From contig CATQJL010000326.1 of assembly GCA_958299035.1 (NCBI GenBank), positions 5,470,232 through 5,534,231 of the forward strand: 64,000 bases of DNA, read 5' to 3'. The translations under genes were made by a program, and so were the position numbers. Position 1 is the stretch's first letter; each line of letters opens with the position of its first letter. Positions 38,238 through 50,255 of this stretch are shown here, in pieces. The DNA is from Cylicocyclus nassatus. Taxonomy: Eukaryota > Nematoda > Chromadorea > Rhabditida > Strongylidae. The notes under the pieces are model-generated. The model searched no databases, was not told where the DNA came from, and was given only the letters and a program-made list of their open reading frames with translations.

Positions 38238-39778
38238 GTTTGTGTTTGTTTGATGGATTTCTCTAAGCCTCGCATATTTCCTAGATATAACTAGAAAATT
38301 CTTACGTCTGCATAACATTGTGAGTTGCAACAAATTTCTATTTTTTAGCTGAAGAAATATCTTTCTTCTTACTATATATTAGCTTGAACCGAAAGTTCTT
38401 TCGCTTTGATTATGAAAAATTCGTAACTGCTCCCTATGTGAACATATTGATTTGCAAAAAATACTCTCAGATGGAATTCTTCTACTTTCCAATCACATTT
38501 TCGCTGCTCTTTGACGGCAAAGGACTCCAGAGTTAAAAACTCCAAAGGAAAACCACTCAAACTCGTGATTTTCGAAAATAAATTGTCAAAAATCTGCGCT
38601 GCAGAAAAAGCTGAGATCATGTTTCCTACAGGTTTTTTGACCTGTTCTTTCTGGTGGTTCCAACATTGTGCTGATCGAGCTTTTCAAAGTTACTGTTTTT
38701 GTGAAAGTAGCAAAAAATCGCAAAAATGAGGTTTTTTTTGCATTTTTCTGTATTTTTCTCCTGATTCCGACCATCTCCTCCCAAAAAAAGAACCAGGACT
38801 TTGTGATCTTTTTTTCTAGCAATAATAACCGAACTTTGAAGCCTGTGCTAAGTCTTGTCTCCTGAAAATATCTCTTACAAGTTATTCATGAAACGAACTC
38901 ACAATCTTGAACACTAGGAATGATTTAGAAAGTACGAACAAGACAGCTGAGATGAAAGATCAAGTTGCGTCTCTATTTCGGGAAAATAAGAAAGCTAGTA
39001 TCAGAGTTTTAGTGGATTTTGGTTGCTAGAAGCAATATGAATCTAGAGATTGGTCTATTTTCATGCATACTTAATTGCTTACTTTAAAATCTTGGTTTTG
39101 GGAGAAAAGATAGAGTTTTTCGTGCATCAGCCGAACCTTGATAAGCTGTCGCCAATGATGGAAAAATTGCCAGCCATACTGCAGTTTTTATACTTGTAGG
39201 GGAAATCACATCAGTTCGAAGTGAAACATAAAGCTTTTGATGCTGCGAGACTTTGTAGTATTTCAGGTTTAAATTTTAAGGCTTGCGTATATCATTCTGC
39301 AACTAAAATTTCACATCAAAATCACATTCTTGTAAAGCTGTTTCTGCTCGCCGCTGAGAATGGCTTATGACCTGTAATAAATCAATAGATGAAAATTCAA
39401 GTTCTATCTGAATATCGATTAAAATAATAAAAAACTTTGCTTTTTAAAAAATTTTTCTTCGCTGGAAATCAAGCTAAAGCTGGACTGAACTTTCCACAAT
39501 TGCTATTTACAAAGATTTGTGAGAGAGTGTCGTATTACTTTTCTTATTGGCACTCCTCTAAGTGCAGTTAGTGAAATTGTTTGCAAATGTAGAAACAAAA
39601 ATAATTTTCCGTAAGTAAATCTCATAAGAAAGGTTTATTTGGTCGAAATTGCCTTTTCACTTGAATTTGATACGACTATAAAGAGCATCGAACTCTGATT
39701 CCAAATCTGCCTTCATAATCGCCTCTGGACGTCGAGTTAGAGCGTTTTTTGAGCTGAAAAATATTGAATAAATTATGA

Positions 39779-39893
39779 AAAGTAGATAAATAAATAAATA
39801 TTAGGTACTGAAAAATAAAAAATAAAAAATATTGAAAAATAAATATTGAATATTAAATATAATATAAATATTGATACTAAATAAAATACTCAT
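39779..39893. repeat. Low-complexity AATAAATATT tract
   Basis: More than 100 bases made almost only of A and T, in AAATAAAT / AATATTGAAT words with loose tandem structure. It lies between candidate first exons F and E. No gene. Confidence 0.8.
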
Positions 39894-40439
39894 AACTCTA
39901 CATGCAGAGGCGCTTGGCAGACAATGAAATCAAATTTGGAATCACCGATACTTTTCAAAGTGGATAAGCTCATTTGGAAAGGTCACTTCAACTAACGGAC
40001 CTCACTTGTCACTTGATTTCGGTCCTACTTACTTATCCACTTGCATATGTGTCCAAAATCTCTTGGATACGGTCCCTTCGCTCCTCGATGTCTCCTGCTT
40101 TGCAAGCCTTATTTGCAAAACTCGAAGCGAACGCCTAAAGAGCTCATTCCTTTATTGTCTTCATAACACACAGCGGAATGGCACTTATATCGAGGGCTGT
40201 TAGGTCTTGAGTGTACACTTCTAATTGTCCCTGAGCAATAAGCATTATTAGTAAGAGAGTGGGCAGCTTGGATGTTTGGGAAAAGTGCAGTGCTTCTTCG
40301 GGAGCAAGACTTGAGATGCAGAATGCGAGAGCTATTTATCCACTTCATCCATTCTTTGTGTCTTACTTAGCGAGAACACATGGCCATTTTGTGCGAGAGA
40401 TGTAAAAGGTGGCTCTTTTTGAGCTCCAACAATCTAGAC

Positions 40440-40658
40440 GAGAGTTGATTTGAGTCGAGGCGCGCGCGTCTCACTTGACCTCAGAGCCGCCGACGACGCG
40501 AGCCTCGGGGCCTCTGATTATGCTGGTAGCAAGCTCGCATATGATAAGCCCGCCCCCTTCTGACGCTTCCCTCGAAATCCCCCGCCTGAAGAAGCCCCAC
40601 ACCTCATTTCCTTTCGGGATTAAATCGACTCACACGCTTGTCGGGACCCACGTAGGCG
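40440..40658 (+). promoter_or_regulatory. GC-rich promoter/5' leader of first exon E
   Basis: GC-rich with CpG clusters (GAGGCGCGCGCGTCTC at 40458; CCGCCGACGACGCGAGCCTC at 40487), a CCCGCCCCC box at 40549, and an in-frame TAG two codons before the ATG. It contrasts with the AT-rich low-complexity tract 550 bases upstream. It is probably the proximal promoter and leader of the channel gene. Confidence 0.45.
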
Positions 40659-43600
40659 ATGTTCTTCTACTCGCCAAACGCGAAACCCGGCCTTCTGCGT
40701 CGACCTACCCTGTCCCATACTGCTCAGCTTAATGTTGGTCACCTTGACACCAGACTTTCGTACCAAATTCCCGAATTTCTATCCCGGCGAGCTACCATAG
40801 AAGCTCAAGAATTGCTACGACATTTTCCTGAAGAATTAAGAGTTGATAATCAACGTAATCTCACACTGAGCCTTCGCCCTGAGCTACAATCACAGTCACA
40901 GGATTTACTAGATGTATGCGCATCTCCTATATCTTCCGTATTTTCCACAAAAGATGTACGGAGAGCCAGTCGACAGAAGATTTTTCTTCGTCGACCTACG
41001 ATCTCAATACAGGAGGATGGAAAGATTATTATAGGTCATTTTAGACTTACTTTCAATATTTTTACTTCTGAACTTATGTTATTCTCGTAGCTTTCCCTGC
41101 CATGCTTTTTCTGGAGCATTAGATGAGGATTAAGTGAGACTATGGGTAATTTGAGGGTGACCAGAATGTAAATATTTCGGGAAATACTCTTTTTGTACTT
41201 ATTTAATCTTATCTGAAGTTAGCAGAAGACTTCATTTCGGAATCCTGAGTAGTATGCACTTCTAAAAGTTGTCTTACTTATTTGATCTAAGTCAAAATAA
41301 CTTGTGCAGGATAATTCTTAAAATGGCTATATGTCCATTTCAGTTGCAACATTTACCATCCTAAAATGGATTTATCAACCTTCAAAGGGGGGAGGAGAGT
41401 ATGAGTACAAATGGATTTATGGCCTATACTTCCAGTTCCGCGTGCAAACTCTATTATAATCTAGCGTCCAACGGGTCCTATTCTTTCGTTGCGACTGACT
41501 TATCGGAAAGCTTGGGCTCCTTGGGCAGTTTGAGCGCTATGGATCACCGATATTCCTCAAAAAATAATTCTAAATTAAAATCACAAAATGCCCCGAAATA
41601 ATCAGGTGGGCAAGACGTTGCGCCGCACAGGACGCAACAAGCGTTTTTACATGGCCTTGGCGACGAAATATTACAGAGTAAAACTTCAGGGGTTGTAAGT
41701 GCGGGTGAGTGTTTAGGGACCATGGTGTGGAGGTTCCTTATGCACAGATTTTTTTTATTATTTCAGATCACGTAACAGCCAGATGGGAAGGTGTACCTTT
41801 GAATTCCCAGTCAGCCCTAATCGACGCTGATGATGGTGCTACTGTCATTACTGATACGATTAAAGATGACCAAGAACGGCAAGAACCGAAAAGTTGTCCA
41901 CAGCAAACTGTTAAGGTATTTTGAATTTATTAACTTGTGTTTTGAATGAAATTTCTCAAAAAACCACAAAATAATGAAACATACCTTTTCCGGGCTTTTC
42001 CTCATCATTGAGAAATTGCAGAGATAGCCCGAAGAGTTTGTTTTCAATTTTAGAAAAGAAATAAAGCAGAGATAAAAAAGCATAGTTTTGAAAACATTTA
42101 TAATACACTTTTCAATTCATTGCTACAGTATAAAACAAAATTTTCGTATTCATTCCTATTTTCAACATAAATATAATGTTGTATGTCCTACTGCACCTCG
42201 ACATTTTCTCTTGATAGATGATCTCAAGCCTGGTTTTATTCTTATATATTATCTCCACAAAAAATTTTGATGATTTTGTGCTCTTTTCTGGCCAACATAT
42301 AAGGCAATGAATTCTAATAATAATAAGAAGAAAAGTTTTTAATTTACAATGTGTGAATAACCAAAAGGCTCCGTTTCGTTCCTGCCCTTAGACGGAGTAA
42401 AAATATTTACAGACTTTCCTTGGAACTCCTCAGTAAGGAAGGAAGGTCTGTAAAACTTGTATTTAAGAGAAAGTAAGTTTGTATAGGGGTAATGAGTATT
42501 TATATGAATTTTTGCGGCAAAAAATCTGTGCGGCATCTTTGATTAGCTATTTATTACTCTACATATAATAATCCAACTCAGCGTAAGCTATAGCATCGTA
42601 GGACTCAGCAAACTTTGTCCGAATTCACGTTAATTGTTCTCAAGTGAATTCCGTATGTCGTTTCGGCTCTCAATCTTCGTTCATACCCGAATGCGTTATT
42701 GTCCTGAGAATTTGTGCTCGTCGACTTTTACTCCCTTGGGAACAATAAATCAACTCGTAGCAGTTACTATATGTTTCAGATTTTGGAAACAGTAGTAAGG
42801 CTAGGCTTGAATTTTGTTGAGAATTCTGCCCTAAGGTTTAGTGTACCTACAATGTAATCATTCTATTGATTTCGCTCCTTTTTGAAACAAGTTATTCCCT
42901 CGAACACCTGTAATTTTTACCTTGAGCCTTAAGCTTCTTTTACATACGTCCTTTAATAGCATAAAATGTGTAAAAGTAGATGTATGATGTGAATGATGCC
43001 AAAAGGCCAGAGTCAATACACTCGACGTGTAAGTCCCTAGGCGATATCCATATTTAGCCCCAACAAAAGATCGACATGATTTTGCCTTGTATACACCTTG
43101 CACTCGACGAGCAGGAAGTAGCTATCATGTAAAGCAGAGAGGGAAATTTAAATGTTAAAAACGTATTTAAGAAATCATAAAAATCCGACCTGAGGTTACT
43201 GTTTAGGTAACATTTTGTCTTACCTTGTTACAATTTTTTTGGTTCTCCCCGAAGTTTTATCACGGTTTGCAAATGCCTTTGCCTATCAAGGAAGATTTTT
43301 CTTCGATACTTTCTTGTTTTATAAAATGCGACCATCAGCATAGATGAAAAAACGCACATTATTGAATCAGAATAAAAAATCGAGTAAAAACAATAAAGAA
43401 TGAAAAATAGAATAATAATATCAAAACAAAATAATAAAAATTAAAATAAACAAGACCAGAAAACCGTCGGAGGCTCATAGATTCTTCAAAATAGAATTTT
43501 TAACAGTATAAGTTGTTTCTCTTTCAGTTGTAGGAAACTAAGAAACGGCAAAAATCTTTCCAAACACTTTTTAATTTTCTAGTTAGGCGATGACGATTTC

Positions 43601-46600
43601 GCCGCATGCATTTATAAGTGCTAACAAAAATTAGTCTTTGAATCTTTGAAAATCGAAAAGCTTCAAAAGTGAAAAAGCGAGATAATACTTAAAATGAGCA
43701 TGTTCATAAAATGAGAATGTTAGTGTAAATCAAAAAGGTGATTGAACTTCAAAAATGTATCTTTTTCAGTATATCAAAATCCTCACACCCCATGTGATCC
43801 TTGTAGCTGTGCTTATCGGCTATTTATGCTTAGGAGCTTGGATTTTGATGCTTCTAGAGACTGAGACCGAACTTAAAGCCAGATCGAAGAAGCTTACACG
43901 GTAAGCTATATAGGAAAATTTGCTACCTGTTCCTTCATAAATATGGTTTTTTTATAGCCTTACAAACACTATGATGAATTTCACCAAACATAGCTGGCGA
44001 ATGTTGAACGATGCACAGCATGGTATTCGAGTAGTGGACGAACAAGAATGGGTAGTGACATTTCGGTAAATTTTCTGGATCTATAACTTTTCCTCTTATT
44101 TCAAATGCATGGGTTTCTTGCTTTAGCAGCTGCGCTATTTTTTTTTTCAAAAAGTGTGAGTTAGAGAAAAAAATTCGATCGTTAGTTTTTCTCTTCTATC
44201 TGCTGGCGTACTTCCTAGAGTTCGATGTTTTTAGTAGAAAAGATGCTGTAGTTGAACTAGCTGTCTGTGAAGCAGATGGAGGTTTTAGAAACCTGACAAA
44301 AAATACTGGACACACACGGACTAAAATATCTGATAAGTAACGCAACCGTAAAGATTAGGGAAAAAGCACAACAAACCTAATGATATTGTTGGTTGTTGCG
44401 AGAAAAGTGAGAAGTCTCATACAAAAATTCAGACGTTTAAACATTACTGGTTAACACTTGCATATGCATAACATTTTCGACTATTTTACAATATGAAAGC
44501 GCTGCAATCTCACTTTTTCCTTTGTTAACGAGTGCTGTAGTTGAGAGCTATAATCGAGCTTCTACGCGCCAATCAGCGTGTATAGCTGTTTTTGTATTAC
44601 TGTAATAACTTCCGTAGATGTGCATTGTGCATTTACACAATTCTCAGTTTTGGTGATTCGCCGGCCTTTCGTAAAGAAAATAAATAATGTAATCATTTAC
44701 GCCCAAATACAACTCAATCAAAGAAAGAAGAAAGAAGAAACACACGAAAGAGTATATTTTATTATGGGCAACCTCATCTTTGAAAATGTGCAATTGCACA
44801 CCATTACGGAGGAATTCTGCTTAGACATATGTACTTTTTTTAGCGCATACGTATTGTATACTTCTCTTTCACGTCTATGCAAAAAATTATCATATTAGAT
44901 GGGTCCGAAAGTTCGTGCCGTTTTTCAGACCAATCCTCAAAACATTCAACAAGATAGACAAACATTCTACGAAGTATTCTATGCAGAATTTCTCTCCCTT
45001 TTTAGCAGTGATGTTTATTCGGATTCCTTCAATGTTCTTTCGCATATTCGATCTCTAACTCATGCATTTTACGTACCCTAAACTTGACTATTCTTTGAAA
45101 ATTTCGTTTTGGAATTTCGAAAAAGCTTTGACAATAGTTGATCAGGGCAAATAATATGCTACGAAACCACTTTCTAGCATCGATGACTGGCTTTTCAGTT
45201 AAGTTTTTCAAAAGTCTTCACATTTGCGAAGTCGTGAAACAAACAGAAGCTTCAAACACCACGAAATCTTCGAAAGTTGGGCCTTCCAAAGATCGGTTAT
45301 GATTGAACACTAATTTCAAAAAACGGCACGAATTTTAGGACCCACCTAATGCAGCATCCCTTGATCTTTTCTTGAGAAATTTTCAAAGTTTTCCTTATTG
45401 TCTATTGCTCAAACTCAGTCCTTGTGAAACTCAACTTTCTTCTTCACGAAACTTGATTTTGCTACGGGCCTTGGATGTTGATGCGCGGGCTGCTCGAAGT
45501 CCGACAAAGATTAAGCGCTCCGCATGCATTACTTCCATTTTGATGCTACCCGCGAGCCCAACAAGGCGCACGGCCATTTTTGGCGTCAACTAATTGAGTA
45601 TGCAAAGTACGCGGGACTTATGCATCAATCTGGCCTAGACTAGGTCACTTTGGACCAAAGTTCTATGCTGGGTACGGTAATTGAACCCAAAAGTACAGTT
45701 AACTTGCATTTACCAGTGATCCGCGCACTAAGTGCAGCAATCCCACCCTCAAGGGTATAATGTTTTATGTCACGCAGCGTTCCAAAACAATCTCTATCTG
45801 ATTCCGTAAAGATTAGAGAACAAAACAGAAAATTATTGATAGAAAATCAAACTCAATTAACAATCTTCTTGCAGGGAATGGATGATATCTGTTTCGGAAA
45901 TTGTGGATGATCGGCGTCCGATTCGTAAAGAATTGAATAGACCGGACGACTTGGAAAATATGCACAATAAATGGACGTTTCCAACAGCGTTACTTTATGT
46001 GCTTACTGTGCTCACCACATGTGGTAAGCCATCGCCTTATACCTTTGTAACTTATATACGAGAGCCGCTATAAGGGTTTGGCACAAGCTGGTTTTAGGGA
46101 AATTTCAAAACGAAGTCTCCTTTGATCCTAAACCCTAAACGTAAAAAACACTTCAAAAAACGAAACGCTGATAAAAAACGTCGGTATCCCCTTTACTTTT
46201 TGTCCCAAAACCGATATTCAGCTTAACCCGGTGCCAGCTGTGCCGAGCCCTGATGGCGTTCGTTTGAAAAGGATGATTTCTTTCATATCTTTGCATTTTG
46301 TTAGCTTCTGCCAAGCAAATCTTCTTAAAAAAATTTCGGAATGTGTAAGTTTTCCACATCAGTTTCTACACTCTCATAGAAAATAGAGAATTCAAGAACT
46401 ATTAAACATTGCTATTTTTTCAACTTTCGTTTTTGAGACGCTAAAGGCTTTAGACTAGCGCACTAAGAGAGAGACAATGTCTAGAAACAAAAACTCTAGG
46501 AGTAAGGTGCTTGATAGGCGACAGACGAAAATTATACAAAAAAGTGACAATTTTAGGTCTTGAAATTTTCGTAAAGTTGCTGACTATGGGTGCATTTACG

Positions 46601-49043
46601 CCATCCATCATACGCCTTCACATAGTCCTATCATCGTAGATATGGAACAGATCTGAGCTGCTTTTGTAATTTTTTTAAAGAGACAAATATGTAACAAAAA
46701 TCATCCGTCAATCTTGATTATGTCGCTCAAAAGGGCCATTGACTCAGAAAATCGAACCAAAGTCATCGCTACAGTAATCGCAAATATTTTTTTCTTAGGT
46801 TACGGTGAAGTATCGGTAGATACGGATGTTGGAAAAGTTTTTGCTGTGGTATTTGCACTTGTTGGTATTCCGCTCATGTTCATCACTGCTGCCGATATCG
46901 GCAAATTTCTCTCAGAAACATTGCTCAAATTTGTTAGCAACTGGAATAGAATGACGCGGAAAGTTAAGGTAAGCTATTGAAATCTACATATCACATAGTT
47001 GTTATTATTCTGCAAATTTGCGTCAAAAATCTATAAATAATTCTTTGAAGCTTGCTCTGTTGGTGCTGGTTCCATTTTGGTCGTCTTCCTGAGCCTTTCA
47101 TGGAGGCAGAGGCCCTCTTACATTCTATGAAACTCATCTTCCCCCCCCCCTCTTACTATTATGACAATACATGGTACAATTAGGAGTAGAGAATCAAATG
47201 CTGCCTTGTACACTTAACTGGCATGCCATATCATCTCATGTTACGGCATACCGTACTAGGTAATACCGTAACTAGTGGTAATATACGGTATCCAGCTTTA
47301 CAAATACCTTTTCTACGTATAGTATGCTAAACCATGAAAATTTTCTTCAAAATTCAAACTTCAAAATTTTACTAAAGCGTTTGTAATGAAGTTTTTCCAG
47401 CTAATAAATGAGCATTTTGAAATCAGAACTTTTCAAAAGTCGCAATAATCTCGAGTTTTCACGATTACAAATAGCTTGTATTCTTCAACTCTGTACAAAT
47501 CTAATCCAGTAAAAAATCTTTTGTGATCCTCTTCCTCCTCTTTGTAATTAGCATTCAGATCTTCCTCTCTGCTCAAAAGCTATAGTCTATATGTTATAGC
47601 AGTGGATTTATCGCAGTCGCCATGGTCGACGGAAGTCCATGCAATCATCCAACGGAAACACGGACACTTTGGATATCTTAGGTGTTGATGGTACTGAAGA
47701 AAAGCTGTGGTTTCCAATTGGTAAGCCCTACTATAGAATATTATTAGTTGGGAATAATACAAAAACTTACAAAGCTGGCGCCATTCGCCTAGCATACTGT
47801 AGGTGTACGGTTTGGTGAGGGTGTGGTTTTAGTTAGCTGTGATGTTATGGATTTGCAAAACTTGACGGCTAGAATTTGACTGATTTATACCTCTTATTTT
47901 ACAAATATAAACCATCTGTAATCGCTGTCCATGTATAATCTAGTCTATTAGTTACATTCGTAGTTTAGATTTTACGCCTTTCGTGTCAGAAACCAAGAAC
48001 CCGACTTCTGAAGAACAACATCAGAATTTTTCGTTCATTTAGAGTCTTCACAAAAACCCAAATGTCTGCAAAGCTAGTTGTTATACCTAAAAAAGATTTA
48101 CTGAGAAAAGAAAAAGCGAAAGGAAAGAAAAAGGATAAAGTAAAAATTCTTTCCTTTAGGAGCCTATGTTGCCTGCATTTGTTTATATTGCTCTATGGGA
48201 TCAGCCATGTTTATAAATTGGGAACGGTGAGTATGCTTCAACTCAAAGCTGTCAAGCATTTCTTATTTGTGCTGTGCGGGACCACATAGGAATCTTTTCA
48301 AAAAGATATGTGATTTAGGACCTGGTCTTTCATTCATGCCTTTCACTTTGGTTTCAATTTAATTGTAACTGTTGGATTGGGAGACATCGTTGTTAAAGAC
48401 TATATATTTCTTTCGCTCATTGTCGCCTTCGTTATAGTTGGTAAGCAAATTGAATTTTTTCAAAGTATAATTTCGCGGATTTAAGCAAAAAGTACATTTT
48501 GTTTTATTTCAGGTCTTTCCGTAGTAACTATGTGCGTCGATTTGGCCTCGACTCATCTCAAGGCCTACTTTACCAGAATTCACTACTTTGGGCGAGCAAA
48601 GAGGTACCAATCGTTACCTTACCGTAACCTAGCTCCTTTACCATTTTCATTTCAGGTTTCTGGGTATGAGCGAGGAGTTGAAGGAAATCGTTGCGCTGCT
48701 GGGTGCAATGCGACGAAAGAAAGGCGGAAAGGTTTGTGATGAATTTTAAATTCAGAGAAAAAAATTCCCGTTTCAGGTCACGTGGAATGATGTTCGGGAT
48801 TTCCTCGATAATGAACTGCGCGATCGACCATTCGAGCCGCATGAGCTTCTCATGAAATTACGGTTTATAGATGAGACATCATCAGGTAGATCAAAAAATT
48901 TTCGTGGAAAAAAAGACCACCCAAAATTGCTTGCAGGGATGTCGACAATTCGCCATAATTCCTTCCAATCCGATTTCTTCCGTGAATCAGAGTACATACG
49001 TCGGGTACAAGCCTTAAGACCGGAACAGCCGGCCTATCTCTGA
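40659..49043 (+). CDS. unc-58: Two-pore-domain potassium channel subunit with TTCGYGE filter (UNC-58-like)
   Basis: Fourteen exons in continuous phase give 623 residues: 40659-41034, 41606-41704, 41767-41915, 43770-43900, 43958-44065, 45875-46023, 46799-46968, 47603-47720, 48160-48226, 48319-48440, 48513-48603, 48656-48731, 48777-48885, 48937-49043. Seen: TM1 at about 212-235 (VILVAVLIGYLCLGAW), a long extracellular cap with a NFT sequon (259), pore 1 TTCGYGE (335-341), TM2 (VVFALVGIPLMFITAADIG), TM3 (AYVACICLYCSMGSAMF), pore 2 TVGLGD (473-478), TM4, and a cytoplasmic tail. The order TM1-P1-TM2-TM3-P2-TM4 defines K2P channels, which form plasma-membrane dimers. Cysteine replacing Ile/Val in filter 1 is known for C. 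elegans UNC-58, a sodium-permeable K2P, hence the name. Exon 1 (MFFYSPNAKPG.., with RRPT kinase-type sites) has a weak GTCATT donor and an in-frame TAG just before its ATG. The remaining exons are constant for all isoforms. Confidence 0.9.
41606..41915 (+). other. unc-58: Common phase-1 acceptor and first two constant exons
   Basis: The exon 41606-41704 starts with GT that must complete a codon begun by an upstream G; an in-frame TAA lies two codons before, so it can only be entered by splicing. It encodes GQDVAPHRTQQAF.. and joins 41767-41915 (DHVTARWEGVPLNS..QTVK), which ends in phase 0 just before TM1. Seven upstream exons (12709, 15715, 23375, 24860, 33299, 38186, 40659) end with exactly the needed phase and base. 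The acceptor (AATAATCAG) has a poor pyrimidine tract, which suits regulated choice. Confidence 0.75.
42395..42450. repeat. Short dispersed hairpin motif, second copy
   Basis: CTTTCCTTGGAACTCCTCAG followed by TAAGGAAGGAAGG; the arms TTCCTT and AAGGAA surround ACTCCTCAGT. It shares its core with the copy at 12560 and the variant at 37222. It lies in the intron between constant exons 3 and 4 of the channel gene. Confidence 0.45.
44895..45349. mobile_element. Mariner-type element relic in a channel intron
   Basis: The left end TTAGATGGGTCCGAAAGTTC and the right end (inverse: TTAGGTGGGTCCTAAAATTC) are inverted repeats, both continuing into CGTGCCGTTTTT. TA precedes the left end. The 455-bp interior has no intact transposase; a - strand frame with FFEIPKRNFQRIVKF is the only protein-like trace. 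Inserted in the intron 44066-45874, between the TM1 and cap exons. Confidence 0.8.
46072..46253. mobile_element. Non-autonomous element, GGCTCGGCA family, second copy
   Basis: Right end TGCCGAGCCCTGA; left end AAGGGTTTGGCACAAGCTGG, diverged. The interior shares CCTAAACCCTAAA and GATATTCAGCTTAACC with the copy at 10221. It sits just inside the intron following the exon that encodes the first half of pore 1. Confidence 0.6.
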
Positions 49044-50255
49044 GTCTAAAGTCCAGCCATTAGCAGTATAGATGGCGTCCTTTAATAACGCAATATATAC
49101 AGTATACTTGCCTGCAGCAGCTAGTCATGCCCAGATAGTTGTTTTATCAGCTTCTCGTCCAAAAATAGGGCCATAAAATTTGAATATTGAGAAACCCTCA
49201 GTACATTTGCGATCTTTGGTGAACTTTCATATGCGCGCGATTCTTTCAGCGAATATTGCTCTAGGTATATCTTTTTTTTTGAATAAGCACATTTTTAATA
49301 GAATTTTATTTGGGTAGAAATCGATGTGCGTTTTATTTTTTTTTGTTTCTTATTTCGACTACTCATTGACAGTGTTGAGTGCATGCACTCCAAATCATCC
49401 ATATCCCAATTTTTTTTAGTTGTCTGGGAGTGTCATAACTTATTATTTCCTCGTTGCAGCTCTCCTACCCATCTCTCTATGCATTTCCTTATCGTTTCAT
49501 TTGAAATAACTGACTTGCCAATTACATATTGTAAAGTTTAGCTTATGAAGTACCTCTAGTTGGTCACATTGCAATGAATCTCAGATTGTTTACCTTCAGA
49601 TAAAACTATATTAAACTATTTGTTATTGTTGAACATTAGGCTCTGAAGTTTACTTATTGTTAGCCGAAAACCAAAACGGGCGAGTAGGTCTTGACCAGAT
49701 GCATAATTTTTGCAAATTTTTCTATTTCCTCCTGCCATGATTTGTTGACATATGCGTACTCATTAAAGGCGATTGAACATGATTTAGAGGGATAAGCAAA
49801 TCATTCAGATTTGCGAAATGTGAAAACATCAAATTTGACGAAATTCTTCGAGGATATCAGCATTAGTACAATCTCCCTTTCTAGCAATGTGTGTATGTAA
49901 ACTTACTAGCAAATTCGAGCCTGTAAATGCGAAGAAGAGAAAAAAATAGATTGGAAAAGAAAATAAAAAATACTAATTTTCATACATAAAGAGGCAAGAA
50001 CTTTTCGCAGAAGCTCGCAAGATTTTCTGATAGTCTAAGCCGGATAATTTTCGACGAAGAGCACAGCATTTTAGAAGTGGTAACCCATGTAAAAACTTTT
50101 TCAGGACCCGCTAACCGCCTAATGTTCCAACTGTTTCTTTTTCAAAACAACGTCTCGTTTTACGCCATCTTCCAAGGTGCCTCAGATTACTAGCCAGAAG
50201 TCTTCAGAGGAAGCACTATTATATGAGAGAGTACAATGTTTGAACTCTTTAAATA
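49044..50255. other. Intergenic space between convergent genes
   Basis: Between the channel stop (49041-49043) and the myosin stop (51284) lie 2.2 kb. No AATAAA hexamer was seen in the first few hundred bases after the channel stop; AATAAG occurs at about 49282. On the other strand AATAAA lies about 206 bases after the myosin stop (51073-51078). No gene was recognised here; it holds one mariner-type MITE. Confidence 0.5.

Noticed and set aside
41401..41601. 66-codon + strand frame MSTNGFMAYT..
   Set aside because: It ends in TAA just before the 41606 acceptor and has no donor that would give phase 1, so it cannot serve as a first exon as read.
47554..47590. Acceptor CATTCAG at 47554 as exon start in the channel
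   Set aside because: The frame meets TAG after eight codons; the acceptor at 47602 keeps the frame.
48043..48159. Open frame MSAKLVVIPKKDLLRKEKAK as channel coding sequence
   Set aside because: Using the acceptor at 48159 directly after the exon ending 47720 gives FPIG-AYVACICLYC, the expected TM3 with correct phase. The Lys-rich frame would need a 22-nt intron.
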